Shown here in pieces: positions 17,017-26,310 of a stretch of 64,000 nt of DNA; within the stretch, counting starts at the first letter, position 1; each line of letters begins with the position of its first letter. The position numbers were made by a program, and so were the translations under genes. The DNA comes from Paraglaciecola arctica BSs20135 (GTDB taxonomy: Bacteria; Pseudomonadota; Gammaproteobacteria; Enterobacterales; Alteromonadaceae). The stretch is taken from contig NZ_BAEO01000024.1 of the NCBI RefSeq assembly GCF_000314995.1, positions 26,862 to 90,861 on the forward strand. The letters are read 5' to 3'. The notes beneath the pieces are model-generated. The model did no database searches. It saw only the letters and a program-made list of their open reading frames with translations, and was not told the origin of the DNA.

Positions 17017-19680
17017 ATGAGTATTAATGAAGTAGATTTAGAACAAGATATTCTCGTCGAAGCGAAGACCTCTGCAAACTTTATCAATGTAGGTGAACGC
17101 ACCAACGTCACTGGTTCCGCCATGTTTAAGCGTTTGATCCTTAACGATGAGTACGAAAAAGCCTTGGATGTTGCTCGCCAACAAGTTGAAAATGGTGCGC
17201 AAATCATAGATATCAATATGGATGAGGCCATGTTGGACTCTGAAGCAGCGATGACGCGCTTTTTAAATTTAATTGCCTCTGAACCCGATATTTCTCGGGT
17301 GCCTATCATGATTGATTCATCTAAATGGACAGTCATCGAAGCAGGTTTAAAGTGTGTGCAAGGCAAAGCTATTGTTAACTCAATTAGTTTGAAAGAAGGC
17401 GAGGAAAACTTTCTGCATCAAGCTAAGTTGTTAAAACGTTATGGTGCCGCCACAGTGGTCATGGCGTTTGACGAGAAAGGACAAGCAGATACAGAAGACC
17501 GCAAATTTGAGATATGTGAACGTAGTTATAAATTACTCACTGAAAAAATTGGCTTTCCACCTCAAGACATTATCTTTGACCCAAATATTTTTGCCGTGGC
17601 AACCGGCATCGAAGAACATAATAATTATGCAGTAGATTTTATTAATGCCACTAGGCGAATTCGCCAAAATCTGCCCCATGCTCACGTCTCGGGCGGATTA
17701 TCAAACGTCTCTTTTTCATTTCGTGGCAATAATCCCGTTCGTGAAGCTATGCATTCTGTATTTTTATATTATGCGATCAAAGCTGGTATGGATATGGGGA
17801 TTGTGAATGCTGGCCAGTTAGAAGTGTATGACCAGATCCCCGCAGAATTAAAAGATGCGGTGGAGGACGTGATCCTAAATCGTCATGATCAAGCTACAGA
17901 TAAACTTTTAGAGCTAGCACCTAAATATCAAGGTGACGGTAAAGCCCTAGTCAAAGACAACCTTGAATGGCGTGAATTGCCCGTCAATAAACGTCTAGAA
18001 CACGCGTTAGTGCGCGGTATTATGGACTTTATAGAGGAAGACACCGAAGCTGCTCGCCTAGCAGCAGAAAAACCGCTACATGTTATCGAAGGGCCATTGA
18101 TGGATGGCATGAATGTAGTCGGGGATTTGTTTGGTGAAGGAAAAATGTTTCTGCCCCAAGTGGTCAAATCTGCCCGCGTGATGAAAAAGGCGGTATCTTA
18201 TCTTAATCCCTATATTGAGCTTGAAAAAGACCAGGGCAGCAGTAACGGTAAAATTTTGCTGGCGACTGTAAAAGGTGATGTGCACGATATTGGAAAAAAT
18301 ATTGTAGGTGTGGTGCTGCAATGTAATAACTTTGAGATCATCGACCTTGGTGTGATGGTGCCTTGTGCAAAATTATTGCAAGTGGCCAAGGACGAAAATG
18401 TCGACATGATCGGTTTATCAGGACTAATCACCCCTTCACTTGATGAAATGGTGCATGTTGCAAAAGAAATGCAACGCTTGGACTTCGACTTGCCTTTGCT
18501 GATTGGTGGTGCAACTACTTCAAAAGCACATACTGCAGTGAAGATTGAGCATAACTATCAACATCCAGTGGTGTATGTTCCTAACGCCAGTAGAGCTGTT
18601 GGAGTTTGTCAGAAACTGATCACCGCAGAAAATCGTGCCATCTATGCAGAAGAATTAAAACTCGATTATGAAAAAGTGCGGGTACAACACGCCAAGAAAA
18701 AGCCGCGCACTAGACCCGTTACTTTAGAGCAAGCCCGTGAAAATGGTTTTAAGTTTGATTGGGATAACTATCAGCCACCTGTACCCAAACAGTTGGGCGT
18801 GACAGCTGTGAGTGTAGGACTGGCAGAATTGGTTGAATACATTGATTGGACACCGTTTTTCTTAACCTGGTCTTTGGCGGGTAAATATCCGCGCATTTTA
18901 CAAGACGACGTTGTTGGTAAAGAAGCACAGATTCTTTTTGATGATGCACAAGCCATGTTAAAAACCTTATGCAATAACCCTGAGCTTAAGGCTAGCGGTG
19001 TTATAGGTATATTTCCCGCTAATCGAGTGCAAGACGATATTCAAATTTATACGGACGAAAGTCGTAATCAAGTGGCACACATAGCTCACCATCTGCGCCA
19101 ACAAACAGAAAAACCTAAAGGGGCAAATAATTGTTTAAGTGATTTTATTGCGCCTAAGTCTTCAGGCAAAGCCGATTATATTGGCGCATTTGCTGTGACA
19201 GCAGGAACCTGGGAAGATGGATTCGCCAAAGCTTACGAAGATGATGGTGATGATTATAATTCTATATTGGTTAAATCTCTCTCTGATCGATTTGCAGAAG
19301 CTTTTGCAGAATATTTGCATAAAAAAGTACGTAAAGAAATTTGGGGCTACGTACCTGATGAGCAATTATCTAACGAAGAACTTATTCGTGAGAAGTATCA
19401 AGGTATTCGACCTGCCCCAGGTTATGCGGCTTGTCCGGAACATTCCGAAAAACAACTGATTTGGGATTTGTTGGATGCGGAAAAAAATACAGGTATGAAA
19501 CTCACAGAAAATTACGCCATGTGGCCTGGAGCTGCTGTATCAGGTTTTTATTTTTCTCATCCAGAATGTCGTTATTTTGCAGTGGCACAAATACAAGAAG
19601 ATCAATTACTCGATTATGCTGCGCGTAAAAACTGGGACAGATTAGAAGCTGAAAAATGGCTAGGGCCTAACCTGCAATGA
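17017..19680 (+). CDS. metH: MetH C-terminal subunit: folate, cobalamin and reactivation domains
   Basis: An 887-residue protein carrying the rest of MetH. The methyl-folate domain begins with [15 protein letters not shown]. The cobalamin domain has [14 protein letters not shown], whose His is the lower cobalt ligand, and [13 protein letters not shown]. The reactivation domain includes [15 protein letters not shown]. With the first ORF the total is about 1,243 residues, close to E. coli MetH (1,227). ATG 17017 is nine bases after the first ORF's stop; GTG 17014 is also open. Its stop overlaps the next gene (ATGA). Confidence 0.93.
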   Translation: MSINEVDLEQDILVEAKTSANFINVGERTNVTGSAMFKRLILNDEYEKALDVARQQVENGAQIIDINMDEAMLDSEAAMTRFLNLIASEPDISRVPIMIDSSKWTVIEAGLKCVQGKAIVNSISLKEGEENFLHQAKLLKRYGAATVVMAFDEKGQADTEDRKFEICERSYKLLTEKIGFPPQDIIFDPNIFAVATGIEEHNNYAVDFINATRRIRQNLPHAHVSGGLSNVSFSFRGNNPVREAMHSVFLYYAIKAGMDMGIVNAGQLEVYDQIPAELKDAVEDVILNRHDQATDKLLELAPKYQGDGKALVKDNLEWRELPVNKRLEHALVRGIMDFIEEDTEAARLAAEKPLHVIEGPLMDGMNVVGDLFGEGKMFLPQVVKSARVMKKAVSYLNPYIELEKDQGSSNGKILLATVKGDVHDIGKNIVGVVLQCNNFEIIDLGVMVPCAKLLQVAKDENVDMIGLSGLITPSLDEMVHVAKEMQRLDFDLPLLIGGATTSKAHTAVKIEHNYQHPVVYVPNASRAVGVCQKLITAENRAIYAEELKLDYEKVRVQHAKKKPRTRPVTLEQARENGFKFDWDNYQPPVPKQLGVTAVSVGLAELVEYIDWTPFFLTWSLAGKYPRILQDDVVGKEAQILFDDAQAMLKTLCNNPELKASGVIGIFPANRVQDDIQIYTDESRNQVAHIAHHLRQQTEKPKGANNCLSDFIAPKSSGKADYIGAFAVTAGTWEDGFAKAYEDDGDDYNSILVKSLSDRFAEAFAEYLHKKVRKEIWGYVPDEQLSNEELIREKYQGIRPAPGYAACPEHSEKQLIWDLLDAEKNTGMKLTENYAMWPGAAVSGFYFSHPECRYFAVAQIQEDQLLDYAARKNWDRLEAEKWLGPNLQ

Positions 19681-20270
19681 CATTGAGCAAAAAACCTTTT
19701 AGCCAAGCATGTGAAAATAATAAGCAGCCTATTTTAGAGGTCTTGCATAGAATTTTGGCGGATAGAAAAAAACTGTTAGAAATTGGTTCTGGCACAGGTC
19801 AACATGCCGCACATTTTGCTCCTAGGCTGACACATTTAGAATGGCATACTAGCGATATGCCTAATAATCATAGTGGCATAAAAGCTTGGCTCAACGATGT
19901 TCCAGTTAAAAACCTGCATCAACCTATGCCATTTACAATCGGTGTTAACGATTGGCCTTTAGGTACTTTTGATGCCGTGTATACGGCGAATACAACACAC
20001 ATAATGCAACCTTCTGAAGCGCAACTTATGATGCAACTTGTGGCCGATAACTTGCCTGTTGGTGGGGTGTTTTGCCAATATGGCCCTTATAAGTTTGATG
20101 GGCAATATACCAGTGAGTCTAATAAAGCCTTTGATCTGCATCTAAGAGAACAAGGATGTGGTGGTATTCGTGATATTGATGAGCTGACCCTTTGGGCTAA
20201 ACCTCTGGTTCTCATTGAGAAAGTGGCAATGCCTGCAAATAACTTCATGTTGATCTGGCAAAAACAATAA
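19677..20270 (+). CDS. DUF938 family SAM-dependent methyltransferase
   Basis: A protein of 197 residues with a Rossmann-type SAM-binding motif ([16 protein letters not shown]) near residues 36-51 and the DUF938 features [19 protein letters not shown] and [18 protein letters not shown]. The substrate is unknown. It overlaps the metH stop by four bases, so it is translationally coupled to methionine synthesis; this may simply reflect the shared SAM economy. Confidence 0.85.
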   Translation: MTLSKKPFSQACENNKQPILEVLHRILADRKKLLEIGSGTGQHAAHFAPRLTHLEWHTSDMPNNHSGIKAWLNDVPVKNLHQPMPFTIGVNDWPLGTFDAVYTANTTHIMQPSEAQLMMQLVADNLPVGGVFCQYGPYKFDGQYTSESNKAFDLHLREQGCGGIRDIDELTLWAKPLVLIEKVAMPANNFMLIWQKQ

Positions 20271-20340
20271 CCTGAATTCGGGGGATGGCTTGTACTGAGT
20301 TCAGGGTAAATAACCTTTGAGCACTATAAGCCTATCCAAC

Positions 20341-21504
20341 TTAGGCTTCTGACTGTCTAAAAGGTAAAAGTTTTTCAGCATCATTTTTGTATTGTTCGAT
20401 TTGGGTATTTTCTTGTTGAATAAATCGCTCAACTGCCTCGTGAAATGCCAATTCTTTGAGTGAATGGTTTGAGTAGCAATAAATAGGCTCAAAACCCCTT
20501 AAAATTTTATGTTCACCTTGCGTGCCGGGGTTAAACCGAGCAATATTTTGTTCAATACAAAATTCGATGCCTTGGTAGTAACAACACTCGAAATGCAAGT
20601 TATGTATCTCTTCTAAGGCACCCCAGTAGCGACCACAAAGTTGATTTTGATCAAATATAAATAATGCACTGGCAATAGGTTGCCCATCTTTTAATGCAAT
20701 GACTAACATTAAGTTGTGATGTAAGTCTCTAAAAATTTGTTCGAAAAACATTTCAGTTAAATAACCGTTATGACCACTACGTTTTAAATAGGTTTGTTTA
20801 TAGCAATGATAGAAAAATTGCATGTTTTCTTCGGTTAAATGCTCGCCGTGAACGCGAACAACTTTTATTCCTTCGGTGGTGACTTTAAGGCGTTCTTTTT
20901 TCACATTCTTTCTTTTACGTGAATTAAAGTGCGTCAAATAATCTTCAAAAGATGAATATTGCCGATTAAACCACTGGAATTGCACAGAATGGCGTTGTAT
21001 TTGACCATGTTCATGGAGTAACTGGCTGATGTCTTGTTCAACAAATAACCAATGCATGGAAGACATGCCAGTCAATTTTAATTGATTAGTAATTTCTTGG
21101 CATAAAATAGGTAATAGTTGCTGTTTACCTACTCTTTCGTCGAGCATTAACCTCGCGCCAGTGACGGGGGTAAAAGGAATGGCTGCGACTAATTTGGGGT
21201 AATAGTTCACGCCATATTGTCGATATGTGTTTGCCCACGCGAAATCAAACACATATTCTCCGTAACTATGTGTCTTTTTGTATAATGGTAAGATGCCAAC
21301 AGCCATGGAATTTTGGTAGATTACTAAATGAAACGGCTGCCAACCTGATTTTCCGCCAACTGACCCCGAGGTTTCTAAAGCGTGCAAAAAAGGGTATTGA
21401 CAAAATGGGCTGCTGTCTTTAGCTAAATTATCCCAAATTGTTTGACCAATTTGTTCAATTGAGGTGCTAAATTTGAATGTATATTTTGAGCTTGATATTG
21501 ACAA
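20341..21504 (-). CDS. FemAB-like/GNAT family protein (DUF482)
   Basis: A protein of 387 residues on the minus strand, similar in layout to the FemAB_like family (formerly DUF482). Features are an N-terminal HALETSGSVGGKSGWQPFHLVIY, a basic stretch FNSRKRKNVKKER (about residues 191-203), and a C-terminal acyltransferase-like part (FNPGTQGEHKILRGFEP). The function is not established; peptidoglycan-type aminoacyl transfer is suggested only by family name. The start is TTG 21504; no better ATG lies upstream. It faces the recX pseudogene. Confidence 0.75.
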   Translation of the reverse strand: MSISSSKYTFKFSTSIEQIGQTIWDNLAKDSSPFCQYPFLHALETSGSVGGKSGWQPFHLVIYQNSMAVGILPLYKKTHSYGEYVFDFAWANTYRQYGVNYYPKLVAAIPFTPVTGARLMLDERVGKQQLLPILCQEITNQLKLTGMSSMHWLFVEQDISQLLHEHGQIQRHSVQFQWFNRQYSSFEDYLTHFNSRKRKNVKKERLKVTTEGIKVVRVHGEHLTEENMQFFYHCYKQTYLKRSGHNGYLTEMFFEQIFRDLHHNLMLVIALKDGQPIASALFIFDQNQLCGRYWGALEEIHNLHFECCYYQGIEFCIEQNIARFNPGTQGEHKILRGFEPIYCYSNHSLKELAFHEAVERFIQQENTQIEQYKNDAEKLLPFRQSEA

Positions 21505-21542
21505 TATTTGGCCTAACCTTTTGCTAAGTTTACTTCCCTAAT

Positions 21543-21998
21543 ATGGCAGATAATGACGTTAAGATCATTAAATATACCATCACAAGATTACTTGCTGGGC
21601 GTGAGCACGGTAAACATAAATTACTCAAGAAGCTATTGCAACGGGACTTTGAGCGTCATCTTTACCTCTAATGGATAGATAAATTTAATCAGCATAATTT
21701 ACAAAGTAATGAGAGGTTTGCTGAATCTTTGATCCGCGGTCGTGCTAATTAGGGCATAGGTGAATCAAGAATAGGCAATGAGTTAAAAGAACATCATATT
21801 TCTGCATAGATAGTGACCGCAGCAATAACTGAGCTTAATCTTGATTGGTTCGAATTGGCTGTTAAAGTGTTTGAGAAAAAATATGCTAATAAGCCTGCTA
21901 AAGATTTTAAAGATCAACAAAAACAGCAGAGATTTTTATATTATCGTGGTTTTACTCATGAACAAATTCACTATGCAATTGAATCAACAAAAGATTAA
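21543..21998 (+). pseudogene. recX: recX pseudogene (three in-frame stop codons)
   Basis: From ATG 21543 the frame is colinear with RecX for about 151 codons up to TAA 21996-21998, but is cut by TAA 21669, TAG 21750 and TAG 21807. Between them the text is RecX-like: DKFNQHNLQSNERFAESLIRG, then GIGESRIGNELKEHHISA, then the C-terminal FLYYRGFTHEQIHYAI. No indel is needed. RecX modulates RecA filaments. recX normally follows recA; recA is not in this window, and alaS follows as in many gammaproteobacteria. The last 61 codons could be read from GTG 21813. Confidence 0.85.
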
Positions 21999-22070
21999 CA
22001 GACTTTAGTGTTAACGCTAGCCTTAACAAAAGACAACTAAACTGATATCTTTGGCGCCACAAGCCGTATT

Positions 22071-22088
22071 TATGCCGCTTAGGGCATA
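22071..22088 (+). promoter_or_regulatory. Palindrome upstream of alaS
   Basis: TATGCC (22071-22076) and GGCATA (22083-22088) form a perfect 6-base inverted repeat around GCTTAG, 38 bases before the alaS ATG. E. coli alanyl-tRNA synthetase represses its own gene through a palindrome at the promoter, so an operator or a leader hairpin is possible. This is inference. Confidence 0.4.
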
Positions 22089-22126
22089 TTTGAACCCCAT
22101 TAATTATTAACACTTCAGGATTGTAA

Positions 22127-24724
22127 ATGAGTAAAACAACCGCCGAGATCCGGTGCGCATTTTTAGATTTCTTTGCCGCTAGAGGACATCAAAAAGTATC
22201 CAGTTCATCTTTAGTTCCAGCAAATGATCCAACACTTTTGTTTACAAATGCTGGAATGAACCAATTTAAAGATGTGTTTTTAGGTACAGAGTCTCGTAGT
22301 TACGACAAAGCGACATCTTCGCAACGTTGTGTACGAGCAGGTGGTAAACATAATGATCTTGAAAATGTAGGTTATACAGCCCGGCACCATACTTTTTTCG
22401 AAATGTTAGGTAACTTCAGCTTTGGTGATTATTTTAAAACCGAAGCAATTCAATATGCGTGGGATTTTTTAACCACAGAATTAGGCCTGCCGAAAGATAA
22501 ATTATTGGTCACCATTTACCACGAAGACGACGAAGCTTTTGATATTTGGGCCAATAAGATAGGTCTGCCAGAAGATAGAATTATCCGTATTAGCACTTCA
22601 GACAATTTTTGGTCTATGGGCGATACTGGCCCTTGTGGACCTTGTTCAGAAATTTTTTATGACCACGGTGAACATATTTGGGGTGGCCCGCCTGGCTCTC
22701 CGGAAGAAGACGGCGACAGATTTATTGAAATCTGGAATCTGGTGTTTATGCAGTTTAATCGTCAAAGTGATGGCACTATGCAGCCTTTACCTAAACCTTC
22801 TATCGATACGGGAATGGGCTTAGAGCGGATCTCAGCGATTTTACAAAACGTACATAGCAACTACGAAATTGATATTTTTCAGAATTTAATCGAAGCAACT
22901 GCCACAGTGGTTGGCACAACCGATAAACAAGATAAGTCATTACGTGTTATTGCTGACCATATCCGTTCATGTAGTTTCTTGATTTGTGACGGTATTATTC
23001 CCTCAAATGAAGGCCGCGGATATGTATTAAGACGTATTATACGCAGAGCGGTAAGACATGGTAATAAACTCGGAGCCAGTGAGGTGTTTTTCTATCGTTT
23101 GGTGGAAGCATTAGTAACTCAAATGGGCGATGCCTATCCTGAATTAGCTGCCAACCGAGAACTTATTGAGAAAGTATTAAGAACTGAAGAAGAACAGTTC
23201 TCTCGTACCCTTGAGCGCGGCATGAGTATCCTTAATGATGCTCTTAACGAATTAACATCCAATGTGGTGCCAGGTGAATTGGTCTTTAAACTATACGATA
23301 CATATGGTTTCCCTGCAGACTTAACCAATGACGTTGCCCGTGAAAAAGAACTGAGTATTGACGAAGAAGGTTTCCAAGCTGCTATGGCGGCTCAGCGTAA
23401 ACGTGCTCAACAAGCTAGTCAATTTGATACGGATTATAATGAGCAACTAAAGTCTAATAGCACTTCTGAATTTACAGGTTATGATCAGGTTACTAATCAA
23501 GCAGAAATTGTTGAATTGTTTGCCAACGGCCAACAGGTAGAAAAATTAAGTGCGGGTGAAGAGGGCGTTATTGTGCTTGATAAAAGCCCTTTTTATGCTG
23601 AGTCAGGCGGACAAATTGGAGATACTGGCGTACTCAAAACGACTAGCGGTAGTTTTGAAGTAAGAGATACGGTTAAGTTGGGTAATGCTATTGCTCATAA
23701 AGGAAAGGCTGACGCTGATTTTAAATTGGGTGACGTGGTGCAAGCTGAATTCGATGTTGCACGCCGTGAAGCTATAAAGTTGAACCACAGTGCCACGCAT
23801 CTTATGCATGCAGCTTTGAAACAAGTATTGGGCGAGCATGTTAACCAGAAAGGCTCGCTTGTATCTGCGGATCGCTTTCGTTTTGATTTTTCACATTTTG
23901 AAGCTGTCACTAATGTCGAGCTTCAAAGTGTTGAGACGCTAGTTAACCAGCAAATTCGTGCCAACCATAGTTTACAAACCAAGTTAATGAATTTGGATGA
24001 GGCTAAAGATGCAGGCGCAATGGCTTTATTTGGTGAAAAATATGCAGAAGACGTGCGTGTTGTCACTATGGGAGACTTTTCTATGGAACTGTGTGGCGGA
24101 ACACATGTCAATAGAACAGGTGATATTGGACTGTTTAAGATTGTGTCAGAAAGTGGTATTGCTGCCGGTGTCAGAAGGATAGAAGCGGTCACTGGAGGTA
24201 AAGCCCTTGATGTAGTGCAAAGCCAAAGTCAACAACTGAGTCAAATGGCTAGCCTATTAAAAACTGATCCTCAAGGCTTATTTATCCGTATAGAACATGT
24301 ATTAGAACAAAATAAAATAGTAGAAAAAGAATTAGAAAAGTTAAAACAACAACTCGCCAGTAATGCCACGACAGACGTATTGTCTGAGGTATATGAAATA
24401 AAAGGCGTCAAAGTACTGTCAACTGTATTACAAGGCATTGAAGCTAAAGCACTGAGAACTATGGTCGATGACTTTAAGAACCAGTTAGCTAGTGCGATCA
24501 TTGTTTTAGGAATAGCTGAAGAAAATAAAGTCAGTTTGATAGTGGGGGTGACCAAAGACTTAGTGTCTAAGGTTAAAGCAGGTGAGTTGGTTAACTTTGT
24601 TGCCCAGCAGGTTGGCGGTAAAGGAGGAGGACGTCCTGATATGGCTCAGGCAGGTGGTTCTCAACCTCAAAACTTAGATTCAGCCATTGCTTCAGTGCAA
24701 GCTTGGCTAGAAGAAAAGTTGTAA
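22127..24724 (+). CDS. alaS: Alanyl-tRNA synthetase
   Basis: A protein of 865 residues, normal for bacterial AlaRS. It starts [21 protein letters not shown], with the class II core including [15 protein letters not shown] and the aminoacylation region ([12 protein letters not shown]). The editing domain has the zinc motifs [11 protein letters not shown] and [13 protein letters not shown], and the C-terminal DHHA1 part ends with [16 protein letters not shown]. It charges tRNA-Ala. csrA follows after 156 bases. Confidence 0.98.
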   Translation: MSKTTAEIRCAFLDFFAARGHQKVSSSSLVPANDPTLLFTNAGMNQFKDVFLGTESRSYDKATSSQRCVRAGGKHNDLENVGYTARHHTFFEMLGNFSFGDYFKTEAIQYAWDFLTTELGLPKDKLLVTIYHEDDEAFDIWANKIGLPEDRIIRISTSDNFWSMGDTGPCGPCSEIFYDHGEHIWGGPPGSPEEDGDRFIEIWNLVFMQFNRQSDGTMQPLPKPSIDTGMGLERISAILQNVHSNYEIDIFQNLIEATATVVGTTDKQDKSLRVIADHIRSCSFLICDGIIPSNEGRGYVLRRIIRRAVRHGNKLGASEVFFYRLVEALVTQMGDAYPELAANRELIEKVLRTEEEQFSRTLERGMSILNDALNELTSNVVPGELVFKLYDTYGFPADLTNDVAREKELSIDEEGFQAAMAAQRKRAQQASQFDTDYNEQLKSNSTSEFTGYDQVTNQAEIVELFANGQQVEKLSAGEEGVIVLDKSPFYAESGGQIGDTGVLKTTSGSFEVRDTVKLGNAIAHKGKADADFKLGDVVQAEFDVARREAIKLNHSATHLMHAALKQVLGEHVNQKGSLVSADRFRFDFSHFEAVTNVELQSVETLVNQQIRANHSLQTKLMNLDEAKDAGAMALFGEKYAEDVRVVTMGDFSMELCGGTHVNRTGDIGLFKIVSESGIAAGVRRIEAVTGGKALDVVQSQSQQLSQMASLLKTDPQGLFIRIEHVLEQNKIVEKELEKLKQQLASNATTDVLSEVYEIKGVKVLSTVLQGIEAKALRTMVDDFKNQLASAIIVLGIAEENKVSLIVGVTKDLVSKVKAGELVNFVAQQVGGKGGGRPDMAQAGGSQPQNLDSAIASVQAWLEEKL

Positions 24725-24880
24725 AAGTATAAAGGTAGTAAAACAAGAATTTTTCGGTTGTTTTTTGTGGTGACAACAAAAATAGGGAAAAACCGATAGG
24801 GTAAATTTTCTGGCTTAGCTGGTAATTTACACTAACTTTAACGAAGGGATCGTGTTTTTAACGGAAATAGGAGCAATAGA

Positions 24881-25096
24881 ATGCTAATTTTAACTCGTCG
24901 TGTTGGAGAAACCCTAATGGTTGGTGATGACGTCACCGTGACAGTATTAGGGGTAAAAGGGAATCAGGTAAGAATTGGTGTGAATGCGCCTAAGGAAATA
25001 TCTGTGCATCGTGAAGAAATTTATATGCGCATCCAAGCTGAAAAGAACGTGCAACTTGCCGCCCATGAACAGGAAGCAAGTCCAGACGAAAACTAA
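24881..25096 (+). CDS. csrA: CsrA, global RNA-binding translational regulator
   Basis: A protein of 71 residues, starting [24 protein letters not shown] with the RNA-binding segment [10 protein letters not shown]. CsrA binds GGA motifs in mRNA leaders and represses or stabilises transcripts (carbon flux, motility, biofilm). TAGGAG precedes the ATG. It lies downstream of alaS and upstream of tRNA-Ser(GCU), the usual gammaproteobacterial place. An intrinsic terminator follows. Confidence 0.98.
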   Translation: MLILTRRVGETLMVGDDVTVTVLGVKGNQVRIGVNAPKEISVHREEIYMRIQAEKNVQLAAHEQEASPDEN

Positions 25097-25111
25097 TAGC
25101 AATTGGACTTA

Positions 25112-25139
25112 AAAAAAAGCTGGGTAACCAGCTTTTTTT
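25112..25139 (+). terminator. Intrinsic terminator after csrA
   Basis: AAAAAAAGCTGG, loop GTAA, CCAGCTTTTTTT: an uninterrupted stem with a T-run, 15 bases after the csrA stop. Confidence 0.9.
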
Positions 25140-25244
25140 ATGGATGATGAATTTATATTTTCTTTCAAATCTGACAAAAAATAAGCACTTAGCCAATAAT
25201 CGTTTAAAATCCCAGCAAGCCGTCATTAACTTCATAAAAAGTGT

Positions 25245-25272
25245 TTGACTTACTCATGTGGATCGGTAAACT
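25245..25272 (+). promoter_or_regulatory. Possible sigma-70 promoter ahead of the tRNA-Ser/Arg cluster
   Basis: TTGACT (25245-25250), 16 bases, TAAACT (25267-25272). It is the best -35/-10 pair between the csrA terminator and tRNA-Ser. TATAAT at 25336-25341 is another -10 candidate but has no good -35. Confidence 0.45.
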
Positions 25273-25326
25273 TCGGCTCCTCATTTAGGAGACGTTAACC
25301 CTAAGTCAGGGTGACTAAAGCGAAGT
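25270..25326 (+). ncRNA. Candidate structured RNA upstream of tRNA-Ser
   Basis: A possible three-way junction. The outer stem pairs ACTTCG (25270-25275) with CGAAGT (25321-25326). It encloses hairpin CTCCT-CATTT-AGGAG (25277-25291) and hairpin ACCCT-AAGTC-AGGGT (25298-25312). All stems are perfect Watson-Crick. It begins at the end of a possible promoter, so it could be the leader of the tRNA transcript or a small RNA. I do not recognise a known family. Note that the -10 hexamer overlaps the outer stem, which counts against both being right. Confidence 0.35.
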
Positions 25327-25392
25327 GCTTAGAAATATAATCTAAGTAAATTAGCCAGAAAAATCTGAAGATGAGTGTAAGATCTAAGTTCC

Positions 25393-25484
<92 letters not shown>

Positions 25485-25509
25485 AGGTTTTGATGTGAAA
25501 GTTTTCAAT

Positions 25510-25586
25510 GCGCGTGTAGCTCAGCTGGATAGAGTACCTGGCTACGAACCAGGTGGTCGGAGGTTCGAATCCTTCCACGCGCACCA
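25510..25586 (+). tRNA. tRNA-Arg (anticodon ACG), copy 1
   Basis: 77 bases including CCA. The acceptor GCGCGTG pairs with CACGCGC. The anticodon stem CCTGG/CCAGG encloses loop CTACGAA, giving ACG (read as ICG after A34 deamination). It is identical in sequence to the copy at 25651. Confidence 0.97.
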
Positions 25587-25650
25587 TATTTCAAAGATTT
25601 TTTAGAAGATAGTTAAATGTTAGTTATACTTCTAAAGCAAACCGGTTTAA

Positions 25651-25727
25651 GCGCGTGTAGCTCAGCTGGATAGAGTACCTGGCTACGAACCAGGTGGTCG
25701 GAGGTTCGAATCCTTCCACGCGCACCA
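25651..25727 (+). tRNA. tRNA-Arg (anticodon ACG), copy 2
   Basis: Identical over all 77 bases to the copy at 25510, so a recent duplication or gene conversion. The spacer between them is 64 bases. The terminator at 25734 ends the tRNA unit. Confidence 0.97.
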
Positions 25728-25733
25728 AATAAT

Positions 25734-25762
25734 AAAGCCCATAAAATTTTATGGGCTTTTTT
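25734..25762 (+). terminator. Intrinsic terminator of the tRNA cluster
   Basis: AAAGCCCATAAAA followed directly by TTTTATGGGCTTTTTT: a long perfect inverted repeat with a T-run, six bases after tRNA-Arg copy 2. Confidence 0.92.
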
Positions 25763-25811
25763 ATTGTCTCGAAATTCTAAATCCTTTTTGATAAATCAAA
25801 TTAACGGTTAG

Positions 25812-25866
25812 CCAATTGAATTGGACTCTCTTTGGAGTGTTTTATGATACTTCATGTAAGTATCAT
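25812..25866. promoter_or_regulatory. Cluster of three inverted repeats upstream of oadGAB
   Basis: CCAATT-G-AATTGG (25812-25824), ACTC-TCTTTG-GAGT (25825-25838) and ATGATACTT-CATGT-AAGTATCAT (25844-25866), the last with a perfect 9-base stem. There is no T-run, so they are not terminators. They may be operators or RNA hairpins in the oad leader; the protein that would bind is unknown. Confidence 0.4.
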
Positions 25867-25961
25867 GTTAATGGTTTACTTGAAGTGGGTAAATATTCAC
25901 AATATCCGAATATTTTATTATTCTTTATGCACTTTTCCTCTTGGCCTTTTGTTGTGTTTTC

Positions 25962-26029
25962 TTAGGCTGCATGGTACTTATCACCTACTAAATTGTTTAA
26001 TATTGAGATCACGTTTGTATGCAGCCTGA
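25962..26029 (+). promoter_or_regulatory. Long-range inverted repeat enclosing the oadG start codon
   Basis: TTAGGCTGCAT (25962-25972) can pair with ATGCAGCCTGA (26019-26029): 11 base pairs with one T-G wobble, the right arm beginning with the oadG ATG itself. The loop is 46 bases. If it forms in the mRNA it would hide the start codon. It may be a translation switch; this is inference from complementarity only. Confidence 0.45.
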
Positions 26030-26285
26030 AGTCGCAAATGCTCTTGTCGAAGCCGCTAATTTATTAGTTGTTGGAATGGTAGTGGTATTTCTGTTTTTAT
26101 CGATGTTAATTGGTGCAGTTACTTTGATTGCTTGGATTAATAAACTTATTCCCGATGAGTCGCTAAACACTATAGAAAACCACTCAAAATTTACTAATAA
26201 CACTTTGCCTAATAACCAAGGCGTTTCTCCAAAGATTGTGGCTGTGATTAGCTCAGCTATCGTTCAGCACAGACAGCCACACTAG
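26019..26285 (+). CDS. oadG: Oxaloacetate decarboxylase gamma subunit (OadG)
   Basis: A protein of 88 residues with one N-terminal membrane segment (LLVVGMVVVFLFLSMLIGAVTLIAWI, about residues 15-40) and a short polar tail, the usual OadG form. It anchors the biotin-dependent sodium pump and links the alpha and beta subunits. Gene order oadG-oadA-oadB is standard. The start codon lies in an inverted repeat and has only a weak ribosome-binding site (GAGAT). Confidence 0.9.
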   Translation: MQPEVANALVEAANLLVVGMVVVFLFLSMLIGAVTLIAWINKLIPDESLNTIENHSKFTNNTLPNNQGVSPKIVAVISSAIVQHRQPH

Positions 26286-26310
26286 TTTAAAATTTTAAGG
26301 AAGTATCCTC

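Noticed and set aside
25832..26029. 65-codon ORF before oadG
   Set aside because: Composition is hydrophobic by AT-richness, it overlaps regulatory palindromes and the oadG start, and no family features are seen.
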